The notes beneath the pieces were generated by a model. That model did no database searches. It saw only the letters and a list, made by a program, of their open reading frames with translations, and was not told the DNA's origin. DNA of 64,000 nucleotides from Promethearchaeota archaeon (GTDB lineage Archaea > Asgardarchaeota > Lokiarchaeia > Sigyniarchaeales > SOKP01), in contig JAHPZI010000030.1 in NCBI GenBank assembly GCA_019058295.1, forward strand, positions 141,164-205,163, read 5' to 3'. Below, piece after piece: positions 8,863 through 17,861 of this stretch (positions are counted from its first letter, which is position 1; every line of letters starts with the position of its first letter). The position numbers and the translations under genes were made by a program.

Positions 8863-9550
8863 GAAAGCCTAAAAAGATCAAAATAACCCCTACACACTTT
8901 ATAATGTGAGAAATTGCATGAATTTGTATTCGGTCTAAGCCAGTCATATTTACAATCACAATTAGAATATATTCATTTAGCATTAATGATCCAACAAATA
9001 ATATTATAAAACCGAATAATGCTAATAGAGCTCTTTTTCTTATTATTCCATCACTTTTGATTGCGATATAAATATATGCTATAGGAATATAAAGCACCAT
9101 AATTGTTGGCAGGAACAAAAAGAAAGTGGCAAGTAAAAGATCTGTTGCGATCATTCCAAGAGATACAAATGTAATATAAATAAAAAACAATAGATATTTA
9201 TCACGACCATGTAGTATTCTTTTTTCTAATAAACCTATTAATAAACCAAGAGTAACTAATTGAAATCCATTTCCTATTTTCCACATGATAAGATTTTCTG
9301 AAGTCATGTTTTCAGATACGTTAAATTCAGTTGCAAAGTCAAAAATAGTATAAAATATTCGCCCAATACACAAGAAAAAAAAACATAACCCATATATTAA
9401 AAATATATAATATTTTTCTCTTGTAGATTCATGTTCTTTATTCATAACATAAAATTTTCTAATGAAAAATAAACCAAATATTATATAACAACCTAAGAGT
9501 ACTCCTAATGCAATAAAATAAAAAATTAAAATTGTGGTATCAATTTCCAT
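8858..9550 (-). CDS. Seven-TM membrane protein of unknown function
   Basis: A 230-aa, almost wholly hydrophobic protein with about seven membrane segments and short charged loops (KEHESTREKY, EKRILHGRDKY, KSDGIIRKR). The layout resembles the 7-TM sensor modules that often precede signalling domains, but no such domain follows. It lies between two copies of a 102-bp repeat, and its stop codon is inside the left copy. No family assigned. Confidence 0.5.
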   Translation of the reverse strand: MEIDTTILIFYFIALGVLLGCYIIFGLFFIRKFYVMNKEHESTREKYYIFLIYGLCFFFLCIGRIFYTIFDFATEFNVSENMTSENLIMWKIGNGFQLVTLGLLIGLLEKRILHGRDKYLLFFIYITFVSLGMIATDLLLATFFLFLPTIMVLYIPIAYIYIAIKSDGIIRKRALLALFGFIILFVGSLMLNEYILIVIVNMTGLDRIQIHAISHIIKCVGVILIFLGFQ

Positions 9551-9610
9551 TTTTTCATCCCATCTAACTTATAATTTACAAAATTTTCTTAATTATAATT
9601 ATTATATAAT

Positions 9611-9712
9611 ACAATTATAGGATTAAATTCTTTAATTACCATTATCAAATTAAAATATGGAAAAAAATATATCAATTACGATTTGATGAAAATTTATTAA
9701 GTGCTTTTTATT
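9611..9712. repeat. 102-bp direct repeat, copy 2 (remnant of a thiolase gene start)
   Basis: About 91% identical to 8761-8862. On the minus strand it still encodes MVIKEFNPIIV, matching MVSKENNPIIV of the intact gene, but the frame does not continue as a thiolase beyond the repeat boundary. It is either the stump of a lost tandem thiolase gene or a copied promoter region. Confidence 0.8.
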
Positions 9713-9829
9713 ACTTAGAAAAGTAGAAACTTCTGAAGATTATTATATCTTTATAAGAATTTAAAAAAAAAAATTAGTATTTATTATTCTTTCCCTCCGC
9801 TGAAGTGTCGCAACCAAATGTGAGATTGG

Positions 9830-9997
9830 TTACCGATCGAACACAAAACCACAATCTCCACATTTAACTTGCTTCGCATAAACAGGTGTTCCTTGCATAG
9901 AATAATATAATACTTTAGTTTTATCAGGGGTTTCATGAAGTTTACGTGGATTCTCATTTCCACAATTAGAACATTTAACTCGCTTATAATCAGACAT
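9830..9997 (-). CDS. 55-aa zinc-ribbon protein
   Basis: A complete small gene: ATG at 9997, stop TAA at 9830. The product begins MSDYKRVKCSNCGNENPR and ends VKCGDCGFVFDR. Two CxxC pairs (CSNC and CGDC) separated by about 38 residues form one zinc ribbon; the middle reads LYYSMQGTPVYAKQ. I recall similar short zinc ribbons in Asgard genomes. A role in transcription, translation or RNA binding is possible but cannot be shown here. It is upstream of nothing on its own strand and seems monocistronic. Confidence 0.75.
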   Translation of the reverse strand: MSDYKRVKCSNCGNENPRKLHETPDKTKVLYYSMQGTPVYAKQVKCGDCGFVFDR

Positions 9998-10055
9998 AAT
10001 AAAATATATTCTTTTGTTTATAATTAAACAATGGATGAGTTTTATAAATTTAAAT

Positions 10056-10586
10056 TTAGGTTTTTAAGTTTGTTTTCGAGATGATTTCGATAACAATATC
10101 TTCAATTTTTTTTCCTGTTGTCTCAATAATTATCTCTGCTGCGGCTTCATAAAAAGGTTTTCTAAAGTCTAAAACTTTTTTAATCTCAGCTTCTGGATCT
10201 TCTTTATCAATGACAGGTCTAGTCTCTTGACCATCTTTCATGGCTCTTTTGTAAATTTCCTCTGCTGAGGCGTTTAATAAAACAATATGACAATTTTCTT
10301 TTAAATTATCAATGTTAATTTTATTTAAAACGACACCACCTCCACATGAAATTATAACATTACTAAATTTTGCAGCTTTCTTACAAGCAGCAATTTCATA
10401 CTCCCTAAATCTAATTTCTCCATCTTCAGTAAAAATTTCAGGAATCGTTTTCCCAGCGTCTTCAATAATAATTTGATCAGTTTCTATAAATCTATAATTG
10501 TCTCCGAGAGCATCAGCTAATGCATTTCCTACCACAGTTTTTCCAGTTGCCATGAAACCAATAAGCGCAATAGAATCCTTAGTCAT
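10056..10586 (-). CDS. aroK: Shikimate kinase, bacterial AroK/AroL type
   Basis: Phosphorylates shikimate at the 3-hydroxyl with ATP. A 176-aa protein of the P-loop NMP-kinase fold: IGFMATGKTVVG is the Walker A loop, ETDQIIIEDAGKTIPEIF carries the shikimate-binding Asp, FREYE the binding Arg, and SCGGGVV the glycine loop; ETRPV is in the lid. Many archaea use an unrelated GHMP-type shikimate kinase, so this bacterial-type enzyme is notable. It is the nearest partner of aroE at 12855, but a GH31 gene lies between them. Confidence 0.87.
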   Translation of the reverse strand: MTKDSIALIGFMATGKTVVGNALADALGDNYRFIETDQIIIEDAGKTIPEIFTEDGEIRFREYEIAACKKAAKFSNVIISCGGGVVLNKINIDNLKENCHIVLLNASAEEIYKRAMKDGQETRPVIDKEDPEAEIKKVLDFRKPFYEAAAEIIIETTGKKIEDIVIEIISKTNLKT

Positions 10587-10642
10587 TTTTTCTCTTAAAA
10601 TTTTAAAATTTTACTTATTTCAATAATTATATAATATTTATT

Positions 10643-12688
10643 TTAAATATTTTTTAGTTCGCTGAATAGTTGTGAAAATTCTGATATTGCTCTATAAAAT
10701 ACAGGAGGTTCTCCAATTGGTGTAGATATATCTAGCCATCCTCCTTTGTAACTTCTACCTGACCAGAGATGGACCCAATTATCTTCTGGAAGATAAACTT
10801 TCCAGGTGGTTTTATCTTTTGAATATACTGGAGCAATAAGGAGATCTCTTCCATAAAGATATTGATATTTAATACGATGGAGGATTGGCTCATCTTCATA
10901 ATGAATATAAGGATGTCGCATTGAAGGCAACCCAGTAGTTCGATACTCGTCTAATATATGACGGGTATAAGGTACAAGATGTGAATGAATACGTGTAAAT
11001 TTTGCTAAATGTGCTAGGGTCTCCTCATCGGAATCAAATTTCCAGTCTATACGCCCTTCATATTCATGTCCTTCATGAGATCGCATAACACATGTGAAAG
11101 CTGCATGTTCAGTCCATCTCATAAATAGCTCTTTTGTGCGTTTAAATGCAGAAAAAGTAAATAAACCTCCGATATCAGAGTGAAAATGACCAATTCCGCA
11201 AAAACCTATTGATAATCCGGCACAAATGACGGATGCCAATCCATTATTAATAGAAAAACTTGCGAGTTGATCACCCCCCCATATTAATGGTGAATATTTC
11301 GAAGTTCCAATACCTCCAGAACGATTGAAGAAAATAATCTCATCCTTTCCTTCTTGTGATTCATATTCTTTTGTGGCTTCATAGTTTACTTTTGCCCAAA
11401 GGACGGGATATTTATTATGATGAATACGCGGGGCCTCTCCTGAATATAAAGCACAATCCATAGGAATATATTCAGCATAATCACACATCCAACCGCTCAA
11501 TCCTATCTTAAGCATATTTTCATTAATAATTTCTTTTATCCATTCCCATGCTTCTGGATTTGAGAGATCAATCATACCTACAGAAAATGTCAGCATTAAA
11601 ATATCGTAAACATTTCCGTCTTTCTTCTTTATTAGATAACCTTTTTCTTCTGCTTCCTTATATTGATCGCCGTGCTTCATTAGAAAACAATTGTTATATC
11701 CTAAGAATTTTATTCCCTTTGCATTTAATTGTTTAATAAAATCTGGAAGGTTGGGGTATCTTTGATTATCATATTGCCAGTCCCAGAATAAACGGGTTTC
11801 AAATCGCGAGATTTTATAGAGTCCTGTCCAATCTTGCGACCATATTGCAGAGACCTTTATATTCGCATCAAGTGCTCGTTTTAATTTCTGAGGAATACTC
11901 CATTGACTATTCTCATCAAGACCTCCTCCTACTCCTAACCATAAACCATTAATAGACCAATCAGGAAGGTTGGGTTGTCGTCCTAAATAATTTGAGAGCG
12001 ATTGGATCACCTCTACAGCTGTAGGTCTAACATCAATGATAATTCGATTTGGTATTTCCCAAAAATGAAGCCTATGGAAGTTTCTACTACAAAAATTAAA
12101 TCTTGCATATGCATAGCTCTCCACATGTATGAAATAATTTCGTGAAGAAACAAAAGTAGGTTGCGGATAATATGTCGTATGCCAGGCGCCTGAACCACCC
12201 TCTAAATATAATTCTGCCAATTTTGAGAATCTAGAATGATCTCGTCCAAAACCAGGTTCCCGACTCCAAAGAGGCACGTTTCGGCGACGCATATTTAACA
12301 CAGAGAATTGTTCACCAAGCCCATAAATCGATTCATCTTTAATTGCGGGAATATGGATTGTGAAACGATTGTAATTTTGATTATTCTTCAGTAAAGATAT
12401 ATCAACTTCAAGACGATCAGATATTATATTTAACTGGAGTTTGAGTAAGTCGTCGAATTCGACTATTATCCTAATTTCACTAATTTCTACAAATTTAAAT
12501 TCTTTAAGCCCCTGCATTTGCAGGTTATTATCTTTAGGTCTGTAAATTCCACAATGTTTATCATTCATGCGATAATTTTCTTGACCAGTACCAATTTCTA
12601 TACAAGGATTTTTATTAGAATGTCTTAAAAATTCAAATTCTTTGAAGAATATTTTAAATTGGTTTTGATCCCGTTCAAGTCTTAACAT
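10643..12688 (-). CDS. GH31 alpha-glycosidase, sulfoquinovosidase-like (YihQ type)
   Basis: A 681-aa retaining glycoside hydrolase. The start at 12688 is supported by GGAG about ten bases upstream. The nucleophile is Asp403 in GWMCDYAEYIP and the acid/base Asp473 in WGGDQLASF. The C-terminal part (YLPEDNWVHLWSG, PIGEPPVFYRA) recalls E. coli YihQ closely. Of the sulfonate-binding residues known in YihQ, Gln, Arg and Trp seem kept (Gln285, Arg299, Trp302, one residue inserted between), while the Tyr in HSDIGGY is Leu509. The fold is certain; sulfoquinovose specificity is not. No signal peptide is seen, so it is probably intracellular. Confidence 0.8.
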   Translation of the reverse strand: MLRLERDQNQFKIFFKEFEFLRHSNKNPCIEIGTGQENYRMNDKHCGIYRPKDNNLQMQGLKEFKFVEISEIRIIVEFDDLLKLQLNIISDRLEVDISLLKNNQNYNRFTIHIPAIKDESIYGLGEQFSVLNMRRRNVPLWSREPGFGRDHSRFSKLAELYLEGGSGAWHTTYYPQPTFVSSRNYFIHVESYAYARFNFCSRNFHRLHFWEIPNRIIIDVRPTAVEVIQSLSNYLGRQPNLPDWSINGLWLGVGGGLDENSQWSIPQKLKRALDANIKVSAIWSQDWTGLYKISRFETRLFWDWQYDNQRYPNLPDFIKQLNAKGIKFLGYNNCFLMKHGDQYKEAEEKGYLIKKKDGNVYDILMLTFSVGMIDLSNPEAWEWIKEIINENMLKIGLSGWMCDYAEYIPMDCALYSGEAPRIHHNKYPVLWAKVNYEATKEYESQEGKDEIIFFNRSGGIGTSKYSPLIWGGDQLASFSINNGLASVICAGLSIGFCGIGHFHSDIGGLFTFSAFKRTKELFMRWTEHAAFTCVMRSHEGHEYEGRIDWKFDSDEETLAHLAKFTRIHSHLVPYTRHILDEYRTTGLPSMRHPYIHYEDEPILHRIKYQYLYGRDLLIAPVYSKDKTTWKVYLPEDNWVHLWSGRSYKGGWLDISTPIGEPPVFYRAISEFSQLFSELKNI

Positions 12689-12854
12689 ATTTTTACGCTC
12701 CTAAAACATGTATAAGAAATAATATTTTAAGACAATTAATATATTCTAAAATTAATGTTAGAATTAAAAATAAAATATTAGTTTAAAAACACTTAATTTG
12801 AATCTTAAATTCTAAATTTAACAATATAATTAATAATAAGAGTCTGAAAAAATT

Positions 12855-13712
12855 TTGAAACTCTCCGGACATACAAAAACTTTTTGTCTCATTGGACATC
12901 CCGTTGAGCATTCAATGTCTCCTACAATGTGGAATCCTGCATTACAAGAATTAGACCTTGATTATATGTATGTTGCATTTAACGTACATCCAGATGATTT
13001 AGAAAAGGCTATAAACGGTATAAGGGCTCTTGGGATAAAGGGAGTGAATGTTACAATACCTCATAAGGAAACAATTATAAAATATATAGATGAAATTGAT
13101 CCAATTGCTCGCAAAATGGGTGCCATTAATACGATTAAGAATGACAATGGATTATTAAAAGGCAGAAATACTGACGGTGATGGCGCCAGGAAATCTCTTA
13201 TAGATGCTGGTTGCGAAATATTAGGTAAAAAAATATTAATACTAGGCTCAGGAGGAGTAGCAAGAGCTATATGTTATATTTTATCTAAAGAAGCTGAAAA
13301 AATTATCCTAACTGATATTATTGAGGAAAGAGCTATAAATTTAGCTAAGGAAGTAAAAGATAAGATGAAGGCTGAAGTTATAGGGAAACTAAGCAGTGAA
13401 ACCAATATTAAAGAAGATATTAAAGATACGGATATTTTAATTAACGCAACACCTTTAGGTATGTACCCTAAGGTTAACGCAACTCCAATATCCAAGGAAT
13501 TGCTACAAAGTAATTTATTTGTTTTTGATGTGATATATAATCCTTTAGAAACAAAGTTAATGAAAGAAGCTGCAGAAATTGGATGTAAAACCCTTGGTGG
13601 CTTAGATATGCTGATTAATCAAGGAGTTATAGCTTTTGAATGGTGGACTGGAAAATCACCAAATAGTGCCCTTATGAAAAACAAAATAATCGATTTTTTA
13701 GGAATTAAATAA
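12855..13712 (+). CDS. aroE: Shikimate dehydrogenase
   Basis: Reduces 3-dehydroshikimate to shikimate with NADPH. A 285-aa protein with TTG start at 12855 (MKLSGHTKTFCLIGHPVEHS). The substrate site shows HSMSPTMWNPAL and NVTIPHKE, whose Lys is catalytic, plus NTDGDGAR; the Rossmann loop is LGSGGVARAI. The C-terminal GGLDMLINQGVIAFEWWTG is typical. The stop codon overlaps the ATG of the DUF362 gene by one base, so the two are translationally coupled. Confidence 0.92.
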   Translation: MKLSGHTKTFCLIGHPVEHSMSPTMWNPALQELDLDYMYVAFNVHPDDLEKAINGIRALGIKGVNVTIPHKETIIKYIDEIDPIARKMGAINTIKNDNGLLKGRNTDGDGARKSLIDAGCEILGKKILILGSGGVARAICYILSKEAEKIILTDIIEERAINLAKEVKDKMKAEVIGKLSSETNIKEDIKDTDILINATPLGMYPKVNATPISKELLQSNLFVFDVIYNPLETKLMKEAAEIGCKTLGGLDMLINQGVIAFEWWTGKSPNSALMKNKIIDFLGIK

Positions 13713-14947
13713 TGTTAGGGAAGAAGAAAAAACCTATTGTATCAGTAGCATGCAATGAAAATATTACCTTAGCGGTTAAAACATGTTTAGATCAAATTAA
13801 AATTCCTGATTTAACAGAAAAAACAGTCTTATTAAAACCAAATGTTGGCAGAGAAGAGGATCCTTATTTAGGAATAAATACAAATCCTGAAGTTGTAATT
13901 GCTATTTTTAATTACTTAAAAAAAAAATTTAAGGCACGATTTTTAATTGGTGACTCTCCTATAATAAATACTGATACAAGAAAGGCATTTGAGCAATCCG
14001 GCTATAATAATCTATTGAACGATGACGATATTCAATTTATCGATTTAGATGATAAACCTCCCATCGAATTAGATATACCAAATGGAAAAATTCTAAAGAA
14101 AATCAAGGTTACCGGTTACTGGAATGATATTGATTCTATAATATCAATTCCCGTCTTAAAAATGCATATGCACTGTGGTGCTTCTCTAAGTTTTAAAAAT
14201 TTAAAAGGGTTAATCTATAAAAGAAAAAAAGTTACTTTACATCATCTTCAAGCTCCCGAAGTAATAAGCCAATTGAAAGATTCGATAAGGAAAATTAAAG
14301 AATTAGATGTTGCAATCGCAGATCTTGCTCATATATTTCATCCTCACTTGATAGTAATAGACGCATCATATGCTCAAGAGGGGATGGGACCTTCTTCGGG
14401 AAATCCTGTGAAATTAGACACAATAATAGCATCTACAGATTACCTTGCAGCAGATATCATTGCCCTTGCATTAACTCAACCAGAATGGTCTTTAGAAAAT
14501 GTCCCTCATTTGAAACTCATATCAGATATGATACCAAATGCTCCAAAAAATTGTGAAGATATCTTAATAATTCCCGAAAATATTCAAGAATTTGTAAGAC
14601 CTTTAGAACCCCCTCCAACTTCAATAAGCATTAAATATAAAAATGTGAATTTAATTGACATTGATTCCTGCTCTGCATGTCTTTCCACAATATTTAATTT
14701 ATTGAAAAATAATAAGGATTTTATTGATAATCATTTCACTGCCGAAAATCCACTCAATTTAGCTATAGGTAAAGGAATAAAAAATTCCGATCTCTATGAA
14801 GATACATTTTTAATTGGAAATTGTACTTATGAACAACGAGAAAATGGTACTTTTATTAAAGGATGTACACCCGTTGAGTCAACTATTTTAGAAATAATAA
14901 AGAACAACTTAAAAAAAATAAGAAAGAAGATTAAAAAAGAAAATTAA
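13712..14947 (+). CDS. DUF362 domain protein
   Basis: A 411-aa protein whose ATG overlaps the aroE stop. DUF362 hallmarks are visible: KTVLLKPNVGREEDP near the start, LIGDSPI, SIPVLKMHMHCGASLSFKNLKG in the middle, and VIDASYAQEGMGPSSGNPV. Family members are often linked to iron-sulfur or redox enzymes. The later SCSAC motif could bind metal, but no full ferredoxin domain is seen. The biochemical role is unknown. Its end overlaps the convergent zinc-ribbon gene by four bases. Confidence 0.75.
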   Translation: MLGKKKKPIVSVACNENITLAVKTCLDQIKIPDLTEKTVLLKPNVGREEDPYLGINTNPEVVIAIFNYLKKKFKARFLIGDSPIINTDTRKAFEQSGYNNLLNDDDIQFIDLDDKPPIELDIPNGKILKKIKVTGYWNDIDSIISIPVLKMHMHCGASLSFKNLKGLIYKRKKVTLHHLQAPEVISQLKDSIRKIKELDVAIADLAHIFHPHLIVIDASYAQEGMGPSSGNPVKLDTIIASTDYLAADIIALALTQPEWSLENVPHLKLISDMIPNAPKNCEDILIIPENIQEFVRPLEPPPTSISIKYKNVNLIDIDSCSACLSTIFNLLKNNKDFIDNHFTAENPLNLAIGKGIKNSDLYEDTFLIGNCTYEQRENGTFIKGCTPVESTILEIIKNNLKKIRKKIKKEN

Positions 14948-15264
14948 AATTTTTGTACTATATTATCTCCGCAAAAATTGCAGATTTTAGCTTCATCTCT
15001 ATATTCTATTTCAGTTCCACAATTATAACAAAATTTTACTTTTTCATTAGTTATTAATTTTGGTGTCACGTTTTCTAGTTGTGGGGGTTGACAGAGTGTA
15101 CGACAAAATTCACAATATTTTGGCTTTTGGTCGATATAGTATAAAATATATATGACTAATCCTATCCCTGTAAAAGCCAAAATGAATGCTAACAAAAAGC
15201 TAAAACTTCCTTTTTCTTTAACTACGTTTTTTTTACAATTGGGACAATATCCTAATGATTCCAA
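14944..15264 (-). CDS. Zinc-ribbon / TM-hairpin protein
   Basis: A 106-aa protein. The start is set at TTG 15264 because GGAGGT (15272-15277) lies seven bases upstream; an earlier in-frame TTG at 15279 overlaps that ribosome site. Order: a first zinc ribbon half (CPNC), a hydrophobic hairpin (FSFLLAFILAFTGIGLVIYI), the second half (CEFC), then a separate C-terminal ribbon (CYNC and CNFC). It is a paralog of the next gene upstream (15423-15782). Probably a small membrane zinc protein; function unknown. Confidence 0.6.
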   Translation of the reverse strand: MESLGYCPNCKKNVVKEKGSFSFLLAFILAFTGIGLVIYILYYIDQKPKYCEFCRTLCQPPQLENVTPKLITNEKVKFCYNCGTEIEYRDEAKICNFCGDNIVQKF

Positions 15265-15271
15265 ATTTACT

Positions 15272-15277
15272 ACCTCC
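15272..15277 (-). promoter_or_regulatory. Ribosome binding site that fixes the TTG start
   Basis: GGAGGT on the minus strand, seven bases before TTG 15264. It falls inside the longer in-frame version of the gene and so argues for the shorter protein. Confidence 0.55.
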
Positions 15278-15422
15278 AATTTTGAATTTTTAGTAATTAA
15301 ATAAAAGGTAATATAGTTAATATTAAAATGATCTCGAGTCCAATTTTTACCATAAAATAGAACCGATTTAGAATAATATTTAAAAATATATGATCAAAAT
15401 TGGTGTATAATAGAAAAAAAAT

Positions 15423-15782
15423 TCAATCTATTTCACTACCGCAATGAGGACAAAAATTTTGGGTATGTTTATCTAATTTACCTCCACACAAATGACAATA
15501 TTTAACTATATCAGATTCAATTGTTTTAACTTGAGCTTGTTGTTGATTTGGCAACTGGCTAATAGTCTGAGAATATTGGTTTGGTAATGCTGTAACTTGT
15601 GTACCGCAATGAACGCATCTGTTTTCGGATTTTGAATAATATATAATTAAATAAATGAAAAAACCAATTCCGAATGTACAACAGATCAAAATAATGGCTA
15701 ACTTTGGATTAATTGGCTCTCTATGTAGTAAAACGTTCTGCTGACAGTGCGGACAATAACCCATTGGAGTAGTGCTTGTCAA
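15423..15782 (-). CDS. Zinc-ribbon / TM-hairpin protein, paralog
   Basis: A 119-aa protein with the same plan as its neighbour: CPHC, a hydrophobic hairpin (LAIILICCTFGIGFFIYLII), CVHC, a Gln/Pro-rich linker, and a C-terminal ribbon (CHLCGGKL and CPHCGSEID). It starts at TTG 15782 or ATG 15764; the paralog's short N terminus slightly favours the latter. The pair looks like a local tandem duplication, separated by about 160 bases. No function is known. Confidence 0.6.
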   Translation of the reverse strand: MTSTTPMGYCPHCQQNVLLHREPINPKLAIILICCTFGIGFFIYLIIYYSKSENRCVHCGTQVTALPNQYSQTISQLPNQQQAQVKTIESDIVKYCHLCGGKLDKHTQNFCPHCGSEID

Positions 15783-15888
15783 AATATAATCTTCTTTTAT
15801 TTTTTACTTTTTCAAAATGAATTAAATTCTAAGATATTCAAAAATAATACTCTCTTATAATTTTTATACTTTTAAATATTTGATTTAA

Positions 15889-16500
15889 ATGAAAAAAATG
15901 AATTTAACTCAAAAATCTGTATTTATAGTCTTGGAAGGATTGGATGGTAGCGGTACAACCACTCATAGCCACCTACTTGAGGGTTTTTTAAAGAATGAAA
16001 AACTTAAAGTTCATTTAACTCAAGAACCTTCTAAAAACGAAATTGGAGTCTTATTAAGAAAATTCTTGAAGGATAATAGTATTCCACCAACTACAGATGC
16101 TCTTTTATTTGCTGCAGATAGAAATCTCCATTATCATAATGAAATTAAGAAAAAACTTGATGAAGGATATATAGTCATATCAGATCGTTATCTTGAATCT
16201 TCCATAATATATCAGTCATTACAATCTGATGAAATATCTATTGATTGGGTAGAAGAACTTAATAAGTTTGTAGGTCAACCAGATTTAACTATTTTATTAG
16301 ATATCGATCCAAAAGTAGCGATGGCTCGAAAGTCTGGAGCTTTAGAAAAATTTGAAGAAACCCCTTTTTTAGATAAAGTAAGGGATCTTTATCTAACTAG
16401 AGCTAAAAAATTAAAATATTACGTAATTAATTCTGACGATATTATTGAATTTGTACAGGAAAAAATTCAAAAAATCGTTATAAATAAATTAAAAGCATAA
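15889..16500 (+). CDS. tmk: Thymidylate kinase
   Basis: Phosphorylates dTMP to dTDP. A 203-aa protein with the P-loop LEGLDGSGTTTH, a TQEPSKNEIG segment matching the DR(E)P-type loop, LLFAADRNLH, and SDRYLESSIIYQ with the conserved DRY motif, all in the expected order. ATG 15889 gives a short basic lead before the first strand; ATG 15898 is an alternative. It is in the same orientation as the following M28-leuCD run but 72 bases from it. Confidence 0.9.
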   Translation: MKKMNLTQKSVFIVLEGLDGSGTTTHSHLLEGFLKNEKLKVHLTQEPSKNEIGVLLRKFLKDNSIPPTTDALLFAADRNLHYHNEIKKKLDEGYIVISDRYLESSIIYQSLQSDEISIDWVEELNKFVGQPDLTILLDIDPKVAMARKSGALEKFEETPFLDKVRDLYLTRAKKLKYYVINSDDIIEFVQEKIQKIVINKLKA

Positions 16501-16572
16501 GAAATTAATCCTTTGTTTTATTTCTAGTTTTAAGATTAAACTTTAATAATCCTAATTGAAATAAGATAAATT

Positions 16573-17856
16573 GTGAATACAAAAGCCCCTCTTAATAATC
16601 ATTGGTATAGTAAAGATAGGATTTATAAAAATGTTCAAAAATTTAGTTTTCCTCGACTTGCAGGAACAGATGGTGAGAAAGAAGCAGTAAAGTTAACTAT
16701 TAATACATTTAAAGAAATAGGATATACTGAGAATGAGATTAAAAAAGAAAAATTTGAATTTTCCGATTTCTATTCTACGACGCTTGTTAAATTTATAGGG
16801 ATAATTAGTTTAAACGCTCTTTTGGTTTTTGTTTTAGCCATATACCTTAACATCCTCTTTACATTTTTTATAATAGGATTGATGACATTAATAGTTTTTT
16901 TAATTATAAGAGGATTAAAACATCCCGAAGAAAAAGGATTTTGGGGAGAATATTTCGGTAATACTATTCAAGCTACAAATGTTTTTGTGAAATTACCAGC
17001 GAAATCTCTGCCAATTGAAAAAGCAGGTAATATTATAATATCTGCTCATCTTGATTCCAAATCTCAAACTTTTAAAACTGCCTGGAGAATTATTTCCTAT
17101 AGAATATGGTTATTTTGCGGAATTATTCTTGGAGGGTTTTATATTGCTTCCCTGCTTTGTTATTACTGCATTTTAGAGCTTAATTATTTAATTTTACAAA
17201 TTGGTATTTGGATATTAACGGGGTTAATTTCGTTCTCAAATCTATTATTGATATTTCTCAATACTCAAAATAAATCCCCTGGTGCTTTAGATAACGCCTC
17301 TGGAATGTCTATTGTATTTGAATTAAGTAGATTTTTTAAAGATAATATCTTAGAAAATTTTAATATATGGTTCTGCCAATTTTCTGCAGAAGAATTAGGA
17401 ACGATGGGCTCAAGATTTTTTGTAAATAATCACGAAGACCAATTTGTTAAAGGTAAGATATTTCAATTAAATTTTGATATGGTTTCAGCAGCAAAAAGCA
17501 AAAGAGGAAATAGAGTTGAATATTTAAAATCTTACGGATTTATCCCTCGGAAAAAAGTTGCTCCAATTCTTAGTAAATATTTGGAAAACGCAGCATCAGA
17601 GGAAAATGTTGAACTTCATGGTTTTCATATAACAACAGGAGCACATACCGATTCTGTTCCATTTCATTTAAGGGATTATAGTGCCATTGATATTACCACT
17701 AAATTGGCTGCATTATATACTCATAGTGCCATTGATACAACAGACAAAGTAGATTCTCAAGTTTTAGTAGAAGCATGCATAATTGCTCGAAGAGTAATTT
17801 TAATGCTTGATGAAGATTATAAAATATTAAGTGAAGAACACGAAATAGGTTGTTAA
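16573..17856 (+). CDS. Membrane M28-family metallopeptidase (paralog 1)
   Basis: A 427-aa protein from GTG 16573. Zinc-peptidase landmarks are in order: ISAHLDSKSQT (His, Asp), ALDNASG (bridging Asp), SAEELGTMGS (catalytic Glu pair), LNFDMV, and a late His in YTHSAIDTTDKVD. Hydrophobic hairpins lie at about 75-115 and 175-230, the latter inserted in the peptidase domain, so it is membrane-bound. Paralogs are at 23157 and 30110. Substrate unknown; aminopeptidase activity is the family norm. leuC follows after five bases. Confidence 0.82.
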   Translation: MNTKAPLNNHWYSKDRIYKNVQKFSFPRLAGTDGEKEAVKLTINTFKEIGYTENEIKKEKFEFSDFYSTTLVKFIGIISLNALLVFVLAIYLNILFTFFIIGLMTLIVFLIIRGLKHPEEKGFWGEYFGNTIQATNVFVKLPAKSLPIEKAGNIIISAHLDSKSQTFKTAWRIISYRIWLFCGIILGGFYIASLLCYYCILELNYLILQIGIWILTGLISFSNLLLIFLNTQNKSPGALDNASGMSIVFELSRFFKDNILENFNIWFCQFSAEELGTMGSRFFVNNHEDQFVKGKIFQLNFDMVSAAKSKRGNRVEYLKSYGFIPRKKVAPILSKYLENAASEENVELHGFHITTGAHTDSVPFHLRDYSAIDITTKLAALYTHSAIDTTDKVDSQVLVEACIIARRVILMLDEDYKILSEEHEIGC

Positions 17857-17861
17857 AAAGA

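Noticed and set aside
9812..9831. AACCAA...TTGGTT hairpin at the end of the zinc-ribbon gene as a terminator
   Set aside because: Six-base arms only, no T tract on the gene's strand, and the stem overlaps the stop codon.
11274..11280. Run of seven C (seven G in the gene) next to the GH31 acid/base codon as a slippage site
   Set aside because: The frame is intact and the run is explained by Trp-Gly-Gly codons of the conserved motif.
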